NCBI RefSeq assembly: GCF_008843145.1
Contig: NZ_CP030265.1
Coordinates: 157,501-221,500, forward strand
Length of the DNA: 64,000 nt
Source: Skermanella pratensis
GTDB lineage: Bacteria; Pseudomonadota; Alphaproteobacteria; Azospirillales; Azospirillaceae
Direction: 5' to 3'
Positions 10,242 through 18,272 of the stretch are shown here, piece after piece (the stretch's first letter is position 1; every line of letters begins with the position of its first letter). A program made the translations under genes and the position numbers. A model generated the notes under the pieces. That model was not told the origin of the DNA and searched no databases. It saw only the letters and a list, made by a program, of their open reading frames with translations.

Positions 10242-12116
10242 TCAATCGACTCCGTCGCGCAGCCTGTCCCGGCCCAGCAGGCTGGCCACCGCGGCACGCA
10301 GCGCAAGCGCCGAGACGGGCTTGTGCAGGAGCGGATAGCCGCTCAGCCGGGCTTCCTTCAGGCACCGCGGATCGGTGTCGCCGGTGATGATCAATCCGGG
10401 AAGATCCACGCCGAGCATCTTGGCGATCTGCCGGATCGCGACGATGCCGCTGGCCGGGCCGGACAGGCGGAAATCGGCGATCACCAGGTCGGGCGGATCG
10501 GCCTTGGCCGATATCCCCTCGATGGCTTCGTCATAGCCGGACGCCGCCGTCACCTCGCAGCCCCACTGGTCGAGAAGAAGTTCGAGCGCCTGCAGTACGA
10601 TGACGTCGTCCTCGATCACCAGCACGCGGGGACGGTCCGCATCGTTCGGACGCGCCGGGGCATGGACCGGCTCGATCCGGACCTCCGCCTCCCGCTCCAT
10701 CGGCACGGTGATGGCGAAGACCGATCCCTTGCCCTCCCGCGACCGCACGCTCAGGGAATGGTCGAGCAGGCGCGACAAGCGGTCCACGATGGAAAGACCG
10801 AGGCCGAACCCGGCCGACTCCGAGGTGCTCGGCGTGTTGCCGCGGTAGAATTCCTCGAAGATGATGTCGAGCTGGTCCGCCGGGATGCCCGGCCCCGTGT
10901 CCCAAACCTCGATCCGCAGCCGGTCGCCCTGGCGGCGGCAGCCCAGCAGGATGCGGCCGGACGAGGTGTAGCGAACGGCGTTGGACAGCAGGTTGCGGAG
11001 GATCCGCTCCAGCAGGTCCCGATCACTGCGGATCACCGCGGAGCAGGGGGCGACATGCAGGGTCAGCCCCTTCTGGCGGGCCGGTCCGGCGAACTCCAGC
11101 GCCATGCGCGTCAGCAGCCCGTTGACCGAATGGCCGACCGGTTCGACCCGCAGGGTTCCGGCATCGATCCGGGCGATGTCGAGATGGGCGTCCACCAGGT
11201 TCTTGATGGTCGCAAGCGCGGTGTTCATGGCGCGCAGGATGTCGCGGCTGGTCGGATCCTTCAGCCGGTTCTCCAGGGCGCCGACGAACAGCGAAAGTGC
11301 GGCGAGCGGCTGACGAAGGTCGTGGTTGGCCACGGCGAAAAAGCGGCTGCGGGCACGGTTGGCCCGCTCGGCTTCGATCCGCGCCTCCAGAAGGCTCTCC
11401 TCCAGCAGGCAATGGTCGGTGATGTCCTGGACGGCGACCATGCAGAGAGTGCGTCCGCCGAGCGTGAACCATTCCGACGTGACCAGCACGTCGATCACAG
11501 TACCGTCGGCCAGCAGATGGCGCCACTGCCCCGACTCGCCGGGATTGGACCGGTCGGCCAGCGCTTCCAACAGCCGGGGCGTGTCCTCCGGCGGGCGGAT
11601 GTCGGAGATCCGCATGTCCATGAAACGCTCGCGCGAATAGCCGTAGCGTGACAAAGCGGCGTCGTTGACCGCGACGAAGGCAAGCGTTTCGGAATCGAAG
11701 ATCCACAGCGGCAGCGGGTTGCGGGTAAACGCGAACGAACTCGTGACCTGGGCGAGCAGGCCGTGGAGCGAGCCCGGCGTCACGGAACCGCCGAGCGGCA
11801 CCGGCGCCTGACCGATGGCGGACGGTACCGGATCGCACAGGCAGACCAGCCCTCCGTCGGCCATTGAGTGATGCCTGAAGGCGATTCCGCACGACTGGCG
11901 CGCCTCGCTCTCAAGGGGGGCGAACGGCATTTCGAGGGCGAGGAGCGCACCGGCATTGGCCAGCAGCGCGGCCGCGGAATTGTTCCATGACGATATCAGG
12001 CCGCGTCCATCCACGGCCACGATCCCGGGCTCGCCCATCGGATCGACGGACGGAGCATAGTCGTGGTTGGACCAGCGGTCGGAAATGTCGCAAGCGTTTC
12101 GGTTCTGGTCTGACAT
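10242..12116 (-). CDS. PAS-PAS hybrid histidine kinase with receiver domain
   Basis: Apparently soluble sensor kinase of 624 residues without membrane helices. Order: degenerate N-terminal PAS (about 25-105), a clearer PAS (about 125-235, with NDAALSRYGYSRERFM and a PAC tail), HisKA with phospho-acceptor His265 in ANHDLRQPLAALS, HATPase (N-box ERILRNLLSNAVRYT, G1 DTGPGIP, G2 GFGLGLSIV), then a receiver (VLVIEDDVIVLQ, phospho-Asp in VIADFRLSG, Lys in LLHKP). The HDLRQPL box marks the family of hybrid kinases with a C-terminal receiver and no output domain. Ligand and partner regulator are unknown. The ATG at 12116 is preferred to a TTG two codons upstream. Confidence 0.88.
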   Translation of the reverse strand: MSDQNRNACDISDRWSNHDYAPSVDPMGEPGIVAVDGRGLISSWNNSAAALLANAGALLALEMPFAPLESEARQSCGIAFRHHSMADGGLVCLCDPVPSAIGQAPVPLGGSVTPGSLHGLLAQVTSSFAFTRNPLPLWIFDSETLAFVAVNDAALSRYGYSRERFMDMRISDIRPPEDTPRLLEALADRSNPGESGQWRHLLADGTVIDVLVTSEWFTLGGRTLCMVAVQDITDHCLLEESLLEARIEAERANRARSRFFAVANHDLRQPLAALSLFVGALENRLKDPTSRDILRAMNTALATIKNLVDAHLDIARIDAGTLRVEPVGHSVNGLLTRMALEFAGPARQKGLTLHVAPCSAVIRSDRDLLERILRNLLSNAVRYTSSGRILLGCRRQGDRLRIEVWDTGPGIPADQLDIIFEEFYRGNTPSTSESAGFGLGLSIVDRLSRLLDHSLSVRSREGKGSVFAITVPMEREAEVRIEPVHAPARPNDADRPRVLVIEDDVIVLQALELLLDQWGCEVTAASGYDEAIEGISAKADPPDLVIADFRLSGPASGIVAIRQIAKMLGVDLPGLIITGDTDPRCLKEARLSGYPLLHKPVSALALRAAVASLLGRDRLRDGVD

Positions 12117-12233
12117 GGTCAACCTGTTGAAGACAGGAAGAGCCTATTCACTTCCGGCCGGAACGCAAAGCGGCGTAAACAGGAATTCACGGCATTTTCG
12201 CGGTACGCGCGCGCGTCGAACAAAGGGCCGGCA

Positions 12234-12500
12234 TTAGCCATAACGGACTTTGAATGCCAAAATCGTCGCCGCAATGCATAAGGTGACGACATTCGCCAGT
12301 ATTACCGGAAAAGCGCCGAGCATGAAGCCATAGATTACCCATAGGACGATGCCACCGCAAAAGCATATGAACATGGTCAATGAGATGTCTTTGGCCGATT
12401 TGCTGCGCCAGGTTTTTATTGCCTGGGGGAGAAACGCGATGGTGGTGAGCAGGCCGGCGATCATGCCGACAAGTTCCTGCGCTGCGTGTGGCGTATCCAT
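12234..12500 (-). CDS. SemiSWEET-type sugar transporter (PQ-loop)
   Basis: Bacterial half-SWEET: 88 residues with three membrane helices and the PQ motif in the first (AFLPQAIKTWRSKSAKDIS). Such proteins dimerise to make one sugar channel in the inner membrane; substrates are mono- or disaccharides. Length, PQ position and topology all fit. It lies alone between the hybrid kinase and mmcB, so context says nothing about the sugar. Confidence 0.85.
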   Translation of the reverse strand: MDTPHAAQELVGMIAGLLTTIAFLPQAIKTWRSKSAKDISLTMFICFCGGIVLWVIYGFMLGAFPVILANVVTLCIAATILAFKVRYG

Positions 12501-12659
12501 CGGATGCGTGTCCGGCGAGAGGATGGGGGCGACTAGATGAAGAATCGGTGCATCGTAAGGCGACGGCTCTCGGGAAGCCAGCGGCGAATTGGCGCTTGGC
12601 CCGGCGGCACAAGTTGTTCATGATATGTGCTGTCCGGGTGCGTCCGGATGGTCGGATTG

Positions 12660-13154
12660 ATGGCTGGGGCAATGGATTTCGAGGACCAAGCGGATTCGGA
12701 GCGGACCGGGCGGACCGGCATCGCGGACCTGTTGTCGCGGGGCGTGCGCCGGGCTCTGGCCGAACGCGGCTTCGCCAGCCTGACCGAGTTCCGTCTGGCA
12801 TCGGGCCGCCGCGCCGACGTCATGGCGGTCAACGAGGCCGGCGACGTGGTCATCGTGGAGATCAAGAGTTCGGTGGCGGATTTCAGGACCGACCAGAAAT
12901 GGCCCGAGTATCAGGCCTTCTGCGACAGCTTCTTCCTCGCGGTCGGAGCCGATTTCCCGGCCGACCTCATACCGCCGGAATGCGGGCTGATGGTCGCCGA
13001 CGGCTTCGGCGCCGTGATCCTCCGCGATGCGCCCCTGGTCAAGCTCAATGCCGCGCGCCGTCGCGCCGTCGTCCTGCGCGTGGCGCTGGCCGCCAGCGGC
13101 CGTCTCCACCGTCTGGAAGATCCGATGCTGACCATGGCGGTGACAGCGGGCTGA
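12660..13154 (+). CDS. mmcB: MmcB-family DNA repair endonuclease-like protein
   Basis: Small putative nuclease of the MmcB family, linked in Caulobacter to survival of mitomycin C damage. The 164 residues show a PD-(D/E)XK core: E in FRLASGRRADVMAV, then DVVIVEIKSS with the E-x-K pair, then a strand-helix tail with PPECGLMVADGFGA. The start at 12660 has a GGATGG ribosome site; 12672 is an alternative. The stop codon lies inside the first unit of a nine-copy 24-bp repeat, so the final residues (VTAG) are encoded by repeat sequence, which suggests the array grew from, or invaded, the 3' end of this gene. Confidence 0.82.
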   Translation: MAGAMDFEDQADSERTGRTGIADLLSRGVRRALAERGFASLTEFRLASGRRADVMAVNEAGDVVIVEIKSSVADFRTDQKWPEYQAFCDSFFLAVGADFPADLIPPECGLMVADGFGAVILRDAPLVKLNAARRRAVVLRVALAASGRLHRLEDPMLTMAVTAG

Positions 13155-13350
13155 TCACCTTTCGTGACAGCGGGCTGATCACTTCCAGTGACAGCGGGCT
13201 GATCACTTCCAGTGACAGCGGGCTGATCACTTCCAGTGACAGCGGGCTGATCACTTCCAGTGACAGCGGGCTGATCACTTCCAGTGACAGCGGGCTGATC
13301 ACTTCCAGTGACAGCGGGCTGATCACTTCCAGTGACAGCGGGCTGATCAC
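13140..13350. repeat. Nine-copy tandem repeat, 24-bp period
   Basis: The core GTGACAGCGGGCTGATCAC (19 bp) begins at 13140, 13164, 13188, 13212, 13236, 13260, 13284, 13308 and 13332. Five-base spacers are TTCCA in seven of eight gaps; the first gap is CTTTC. Each core folds on itself (GTGACAG against CTG-A-TCAC, one bulge, CGGG loop). The period equals eight codons, so both strands read through it, but no gene need be implied. Near identity of the copies points to recent expansion. Confidence 0.97.
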
Positions 13351-13440
13351 CTATGCCAATTTGAAGCCTGGAGCCGTCTCCGGGGGCTCGCTATGGTGCG
13401 CGGCCGGTTCCCCGATCCCGCCCCCCAGGCACAGGTTGCA

Positions 13441-14373
13441 ATGGCCGACGACATCCTGATCATCAAGCTCGGCGCACTGGGCGACCTTTTCCAGGCCGAG
13501 GGCGCGCTGCACGACATCCGCCTCAACCATCCGGGCGCGCGCATCACCCTGCTGACCGGGCCGGCCTACCGGGCACTGATGGAACGATGCCCCTGGGTCG
13601 ACCGGGTGGAGTTGGACCCGCGCGCGCCGCGCTGGCGCCTGGACCGCATGCTTGACCTGCGCCGGCGCCTGAGGTCGGTGCCGTTCGACATGGTCTACGA
13701 CCTCCAGAACGTGTCCCGGACCGCCTTCTACCGTCGTTGGTTCCTGCCGAACACCCCCTGGTCGGGAACGGCGCCGGGCTGCAGCCATCCGCACCGGGCG
13801 GTCGATCCCAAGCGGATTCCCAGCCTGCAGCGGCTGGCCGGACAGCTGGCGGATGCCGGCGTTCCGGTCCGCCACGCTTTCGCCCCCGATCTCGGCTGGG
13901 TCGCCGACGACGTATCGGGCATCCTTGCGGACGCCGGTGTCCGGGAACCTTACGTCGTGCTGCTGCCGGGCTCCTCGGCGCGGCTGCCCCACAAGCGCTG
14001 GCCCGGGTACGCCGCCCTCGCGGAACGCCTGACCGGTGCCGGCATGACGGTGGTGACCGTGCCGGGACCCGATGAGTTGGATCTCTGCCGGTCGATACCG
14101 GGCATCATGCTGACCGCCGGGAAGTGGCTGAACTTCTTCCAGCTGGCGGGCGTTCTGGCCGGTGCGCGGCTGGTGATCGGAAACGACAGCGGCCCCACCC
14201 ATCTGGCTGCGCATCTCGGGCGCCCGACCGTCGCGCTGTTCGGCAGCCATATGGCGGCTCGCCTGACCGGCATCGACCGCCCCTGGGTGACATGCGTCGA
14301 AGTTCCGGATCTCGCGGCACTGCCCGTCGGACAGGTCGAAGATGTCGTGAACAGCCGCCTTGAACAGCGCTGA
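13441..14373 (+). CDS. Glycosyltransferase family 9 (heptosyltransferase-like)
   Basis: ADP-heptose:LPS heptosyltransferase-type enzyme (GT-B fold) acting at the inner face of the inner membrane. Of 310 residues, the start ILIIKLGALGDLFQAEGAL is the GT9 hallmark; later come VVLLPGSSARLPHKRWP (the nucleotide-sugar side) and the donor-site LVIGNDSGPTHLAAHLGRPTVALFG. Family members begin immediately before ILIIKLGALGD, which favours the ATG at 13441; an ATG at 13393 would add 16 residues. No lipopolysaccharide operon surrounds it, so the acceptor sugar is open. Confidence 0.85.
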   Translation: MADDILIIKLGALGDLFQAEGALHDIRLNHPGARITLLTGPAYRALMERCPWVDRVELDPRAPRWRLDRMLDLRRRLRSVPFDMVYDLQNVSRTAFYRRWFLPNTPWSGTAPGCSHPHRAVDPKRIPSLQRLAGQLADAGVPVRHAFAPDLGWVADDVSGILADAGVREPYVVLLPGSSARLPHKRWPGYAALAERLTGAGMTVVTVPGPDELDLCRSIPGIMLTAGKWLNFFQLAGVLAGARLVIGNDSGPTHLAAHLGRPTVALFGSHMAARLTGIDRPWVTCVEVPDLAALPVGQVEDVVNSRLEQR

Positions 14374-14579
14374 CGGCGTTCTGCCACCTGACTCCCCGCG
14401 TTTCGATGGCCGCATGCGAGAAATCGGATAGTTTTAATCCATTGCGTGCTATTGTCTTAAGGCGAACGGATTAATACATTAGTTTCGAGTGCCGGCTTTT
14501 CGAACGAGCTATCAGGGAGGAGCGGTTTGGAGAAGGCGTGCCTGTTCGGCCTGAACGCTGCGGGCGTGGGATTTCCGCC

Positions 14580-15866
14580 ATGATGAAGCCTGCCAAGACG
14601 GATCGTCCCGCATCTGACTGGAGCCGGGTCAAGCCTGGCGAGAAACCGGCGGCAGCGCCGGCGAAGCCCCAGCACGACGATGCCAAGCTGCTGGCCTTGC
14701 TGCACTCGGCCAAACGCGAGCTGCAGGGGCTGCGCCTCGTTCACCTCCACCTGTCCCTGCTGAAAGACAAGAACCTTGGGGACATCGCGGTGATCCGCCG
14801 GGCCGTGCAGGAAATCTCGGAGAACTCGGCCTTCCTCCAGCTTTTCAGCCTGTCGAACGAAGACATCATCTTCCTCTACAAGGGGATCAAGTTCTCGACC
14901 ATCACCGATATCTGCCAGAAGATCGAGCGGCTGATGCTGTCGCGAACGCAGATGATGGGGCTGAACCCCTACCGCGAGGACAGCCTCTATTCGATCATGG
15001 AGCTGTCGCTCAACTTCGTGAACGTGATCCGCTTCATCGAAGGACTGGATGTCACGGGAGGACCGGACGGCGTAAAGGCCAGGACCAAGCCCTCGATCAC
15101 CCTCGAGGAACTGGCGCGGATCGAGCGCCAGATGGCGATCTTCGACCTGTCGCCCTTCATGCTCAACCAGCCGGTGATGGACATCCGGCCGGAAGCCCGG
15201 AACCACCGTGAGTATTTCGAGCTGTACATCGCGGTCAAGAGCGTGGAGGACAGGCTCAGCCCCGAGTTCGACATCACCGCGAACCGGTGGCTGTTCAACT
15301 ATTTCACCTCGAATCTCGACCAGTCCATCCTAAAGACGCTGAATTACGGCATCGATTTCATCCGCGGCCACAAGATCGGCCTCAATATCAACCTTACGAC
15401 CGTCCTGTCGGCGGCGTTCGTGAAGTTCGATGAGCGGCTCACGGCGGAGCTGCGCGGCAACGTGGTGCTGGAGATCAACAAGGTCGACCTGATCGAGAAC
15501 GAGAGCCTCTACCGGGAGGTCGTCGATTTCGCCAGGAACCGCGGTTACTCGATCTGCATCGACGGCCTGACGCCGTTCTGGGTCACCCACATGGACCTGG
15601 AATACATGGCCTGTGACTATGCCAAGGTCTTCTGGTCGCCGGACATGCTGGAGATGGACCGGAACGAGTACCGCAATCTCGAGGAACGCATCAACAACCA
15701 GGACAATTGCCGTTTCATCCTGGCCCGGTGCGGCACGGTCTCCGGCCTGCTGTTCGCCCACAGGATCGGCATCCACCTGGTCCAGGGCCGTATCGTCGAC
15801 AACATCATCCGCAAGGGCGTCAGCGTTTCCGACGCGATCAATACCGCACGGGTAATGGACGACTGA
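14580..15866 (+). CDS. Degenerate EAL-domain protein
   Basis: A 428-residue soluble protein. Residues 1-200 are mainly helical and not recognised. The C-terminal half aligns by eye with EAL phosphodiesterase domains: GLNINLTTVLSAAF (family xxINLS), VVLEINKVDLI (family LEITE), GYSICIDGLTPFW (family xxALDDFG), ILARCGTV (family AEGVET) and LVQGRIVDN (family QGY). The metal and base positions are changed (ITE to INK, DDFG to DGLT, AEGV to ARCG), so c-di-GMP hydrolysis is unlikely; a binding or scaffold role is more likely. Two ATGs in a row start it. The last 29 bases overlap the convergent lipoprotein gene. Confidence 0.72.
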   Translation: MMKPAKTDRPASDWSRVKPGEKPAAAPAKPQHDDAKLLALLHSAKRELQGLRLVHLHLSLLKDKNLGDIAVIRRAVQEISENSAFLQLFSLSNEDIIFLYKGIKFSTITDICQKIERLMLSRTQMMGLNPYREDSLYSIMELSLNFVNVIRFIEGLDVTGGPDGVKARTKPSITLEELARIERQMAIFDLSPFMLNQPVMDIRPEARNHREYFELYIAVKSVEDRLSPEFDITANRWLFNYFTSNLDQSILKTLNYGIDFIRGHKIGLNINLTTVLSAAFVKFDERLTAELRGNVVLEINKVDLIENESLYREVVDFARNRGYSICIDGLTPFWVTHMDLEYMACDYAKVFWSPDMLEMDRNEYRNLEERINNQDNCRFILARCGTVSGLLFAHRIGIHLVQGRIVDNIIRKGVSVSDAINTARVMDD

Positions 15867-16497
15867 GCAGGGCGGGACCCGTCTCGGCCAGGCCCGTGAA
15901 GAAACCGTCGCCGCGCTGCGCCAGCTGAGCGCCGCTGAGGGCCAGCCCCCGGCGGGAGTACAGCGCCCGAATTGCGGGATCGGCCAGATGACGGGCAAAT
16001 TCGGGCGAGACGCTGGCATAGGTGTTGGCGATGCCGCGCCGGGTCATGCCTTCAATCAGGTCGACGACCGGCCGGGGCAAGGGGAGCCGGCCGACATAGA
16101 GTGGCGCATGGAACCGGAACCGTGACTTCGGTCCCGCCAGCCGGTGGTCGCCCGCGGCGAAGATCAGGGTGCAGGACGACATGCATTGCGCGGTGTCGGC
16201 GACGCTGGTCATGACCGTCCAGTCCCCCGCCTGCAACTTATCATGTATCTGAAGGGCCGCCGAAACGTCGCCGCCCGGGCTGTCCAGGTGCAGCCGCACC
16301 TCTGGACCGCTGGCGGCGTTCAACTGGTCGAGCACCCGGTCGGCGGTTGCCTGGGTGATGATCCCGGAAATCTCGATGTCCCGCAGTCCGTCCAGGGCGG
16401 CGGGCCGACCCATGCCGTCGCCCGTCACGAGCCCCCGGGCGCAGCCGGAGAGCGCCGTCAGGATAAGGCAGTGGAACAGGACACGCCGAAAGCGCAT
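15838..16497 (-). CDS. ClpP/crotonase-fold lipoprotein
   Basis: A 219-residue predicted lipoprotein: signal peptide with lipobox LSGC (Cys19), then a ClpP/SppA-type fold. Recognisable are IEISGIIT, LHLDSPGGDVSAALQIHDKL (the SPGGDV loop) and CMSSCTLIFAAGDHRLAGPKSRFRFHAP, the segment where ClpP-like periplasmic proteins carry the nucleophilic serine. The substrate is unknown. Its 3' end overlaps the EAL-like gene by 29 bases on the other strand. Confidence 0.72.
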   Translation of the reverse strand: MRFRRVLFHCLILTALSGCARGLVTGDGMGRPAALDGLRDIEISGIITQATADRVLDQLNAASGPEVRLHLDSPGGDVSAALQIHDKLQAGDWTVMTSVADTAQCMSSCTLIFAAGDHRLAGPKSRFRFHAPLYVGRLPLPRPVVDLIEGMTRRGIANTYASVSPEFARHLADPAIRALYSRRGLALSGAQLAQRGDGFFTGLAETGPALLSRPLPVRY

Positions 16498-16607
16498 GAC
16501 ACGAACCCAAGCCAGCAGCCCCTCCGCGGGACCGGAACGCTTGGATTCGTATCACATTGTTTCTTTAATTATAGTTAATGCGGTCACGCCGCAACGGGAT
16601 CGAGACG

Positions 16608-17096
16608 TCAGGCGGGGCGGAAACCCATGGCCACGCCGTTCATGCAATAGCGCAGCCCGGTCGGCTTGGGTCCGTCCTCGAACACATGGCCCAAATGCCC
16701 GCCGCAGTTGCCGCAATGGACTTCCGTGCGGGTCATGAAGAAGGAACGGTCCTCGGTGGTTTCCACTGCTCCGTCCAGAGGCTGCCAGAAGCTGGGCCAG
16801 CCGGTGCCGCTCTCGTACTTCGTTTCCATGGCGAAGAGTTCCTGGCCGCAACCGGCGCAGACGAAGGTGCCGGGGCGCTTCTCGGCATTGAGCGGGCTGG
16901 TCCCGGCGCGCTCGGTGCCGTGCTCGCGGAGTACATGATACTGTTCCGGCGTCAGCTGCTGGCGCCACTCGGCATCCGCCTTCTGGACCGGAAACTGGGT
17001 AGCCGATGCCTGGTTCGTGCCGCCGGTCAGCGACTTGAACAGTCCGCCTGCGCCGAGGATCGCCATGGTGCCTCCAAAAAACTGTCTTCGATTCAA
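16608..17096 (-). CDS. msrB: Methionine-R-sulfoxide reductase MsrB, Tat-exported, TTG start
   Basis: Repairs methionine-R-sulfoxide in proteins, here probably in the periplasm. From the TTG at 17096 the 162-residue protein begins MNRRQFFGGTMAILGAGG, a twin-arginine signal. The reductase body has both zinc pairs (CAGCG and CGNCGGHLGHVF), the GTGWPSFW substrate loop and the catalytic Cys in RYCMNG. The TTG is preferred because AGGAG sits exactly eight bases upstream and the Tat signal then starts the protein; the upstream GTG/ATG options give unrelated residues, and the first downstream ATG would cut off the twin arginines. The small membrane gene lies just upstream. Confidence 0.85.
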   Translation of the reverse strand: MNRRQFFGGTMAILGAGGLFKSLTGGTNQASATQFPVQKADAEWRQQLTPEQYHVLREHGTERAGTSPLNAEKRPGTFVCAGCGQELFAMETKYESGTGWPSFWQPLDGAVETTEDRSFFMTRTEVHCGNCGGHLGHVFEDGPKPTGLRYCMNGVAMGFRPA

Positions 17097-17191
17097 GGGG
17101 ATCGCTCCTGGGCCGATAATCGGCCGCTGGACCTTGATATGGTGTTCGGTGGCCTCCCGGAAAAGCCGCCTCCGGGTCGGGGACGATCTGT

Positions 17192-17368
17192 TCAGGCGCG
17201 TCGCTTGATCCGGCGCCACGCATACAGCCCGGCCAGGACCACCAGGCCGGCCGCGGCGGCCGCGAACAGGATGATCATCAGAAGACTGCCCAACAGGGCG
17301 CTCAGCGTGTCCCAGAAGCCGAACATGGCGATCAGGACGACGAGAATAAGGAAGATGATCAAGGGCAT
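17192..17368 (-). CDS. Small two-helix membrane protein (58 aa)
   Basis: Begins MPLIIFLILVVLIAMFGFWD and ends with WRRIKRRA. Two hydrophobic helices (about 3-17 and 25-50) are joined by a short polar turn, and the basic tail should stay in the cytoplasm. A CAGGAA ribosome site precedes the ATG. No family recognised. It lies 95 bases upstream of msrB on the same strand and may share its transcript. Confidence 0.6.
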   Translation of the reverse strand: MPLIIFLILVVLIAMFGFWDTLSALLGSLLMIILFAAAAAGLVVLAGLYAWRRIKRRA

Positions 17369-17471
17369 GGAAGGTTCCTGTCGGACGGCGCGGGTGGCTT
17401 GCGGACCATCCTGAAACCGCTTGGGAACTCCGAATGTTCCGGCGCCCGGCCTTCCGGGTGCTCCGGGCCGG

Positions 17472-18128
17472 TCAGGCCTTCATGTTCACCTGGCCGCCTG
17501 GCGGAGCCGCGGCCCGGGCCTTGCTGCCGGCGGAGGCTGCGGCGTCGGCGCTCTGCTTGGCCTGCTGCTCGATCCGGCTGACGGCGGCCGACGTCTGCTG
17601 GGTCAACGCCTCGGTCTTCGGCAGCGCCTTCATGGCGTTCTTCGTCTGCTCCACCGCCTGCCGGTAGCCCTGGCTGATCGCCGCGGCCTGGGAGGCGAGC
17701 GCCTCGGTCTTGGGCAGCGGTTTCGCGGAGTCGTTGCCCTGCTGGACCGCCTGCTTGTAGCCCTGGGAAATCGCCCCGGCCTGGCTGACCAGGGCTTCGG
17801 TCTTGGGCAGCGGCTTGGCCGCCTGCTTGCCCTCCTCGATGGACTGCCGGTAGGCTTGGCTGATGGCGCTGGCTTGGCTGACCAGCGATTGGGTCTTGGG
17901 CAGCGGCTTGGCCGCCTGCTTGCCTTCCTCGATCGCTTGCCTGTAACCCTGGCTGATCGCCGCGGCCTGGCTGTTGAGTTGGTCGACCTTGGGAACCGGT
18001 TTGGTGGAGTTGTTGGTCTGATCGATGAGGGCCTGCGACTTCTGGACGTTCTGCTTCATTTGCTGGACCAGTTCCGTCACCTTCGGCGCTGAGCGCATCA
18101 GGGAGGTATCGACGGCGGAGACAACCAT
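17472..18128 (-). CDS. 31-residue helical repeat protein, unknown function
   Basis: A 218-residue soluble protein whose centre is four and a half copies of a 31-residue unit of the form KPLPKTEALVSQAGAISQGY + KQAVQQGNDSA. Each unit should fold as a long amphipathic helix broken at the Pro-x-Pro turn. The N-terminus (MVVSAVDTSLMRSAPKVTELVQQMKQN) and the Ala/Gln-rich tail flank the array. The pattern recalls phasin-like or apolipoprotein-like helical proteins, but I recognise no family. No signal peptide or membrane segment. The start is the ATG at 18128, where repeat-like character begins. Confidence 0.7.
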   Translation of the reverse strand: MVVSAVDTSLMRSAPKVTELVQQMKQNVQKSQALIDQTNNSTKPVPKVDQLNSQAAAISQGYRQAIEEGKQAAKPLPKTQSLVSQASAISQAYRQSIEEGKQAAKPLPKTEALVSQAGAISQGYKQAVQQGNDSAKPLPKTEALASQAAAISQGYRQAVEQTKNAMKALPKTEALTQQTSAAVSRIEQQAKQSADAAASAGSKARAAAPPGGQVNMKA

Positions 18129-18272
18129 GGCAGAACCTTCGGACCCTGCGTCACCCGGAAAGGCGACGCCAAATCTATAAAATGCGATCAATTGCAAGAT
18201 ACGACCGAAAGCGTGCGGTGTCCAACGCCAAATGGGCATTTATCCTTCGACCGACCGCCGGTCGGCGAATCG

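Noticed and set aside
13045-13350. Minus-strand frame encoding repeated VISPLSLE
   Set aside because: It is only the translated 24-bp repeat; no start signal or family.
13140-13350. Short CRISPR array
   Set aside because: Spacers are five bases and identical; there is no room for protospacers and no cas genes.
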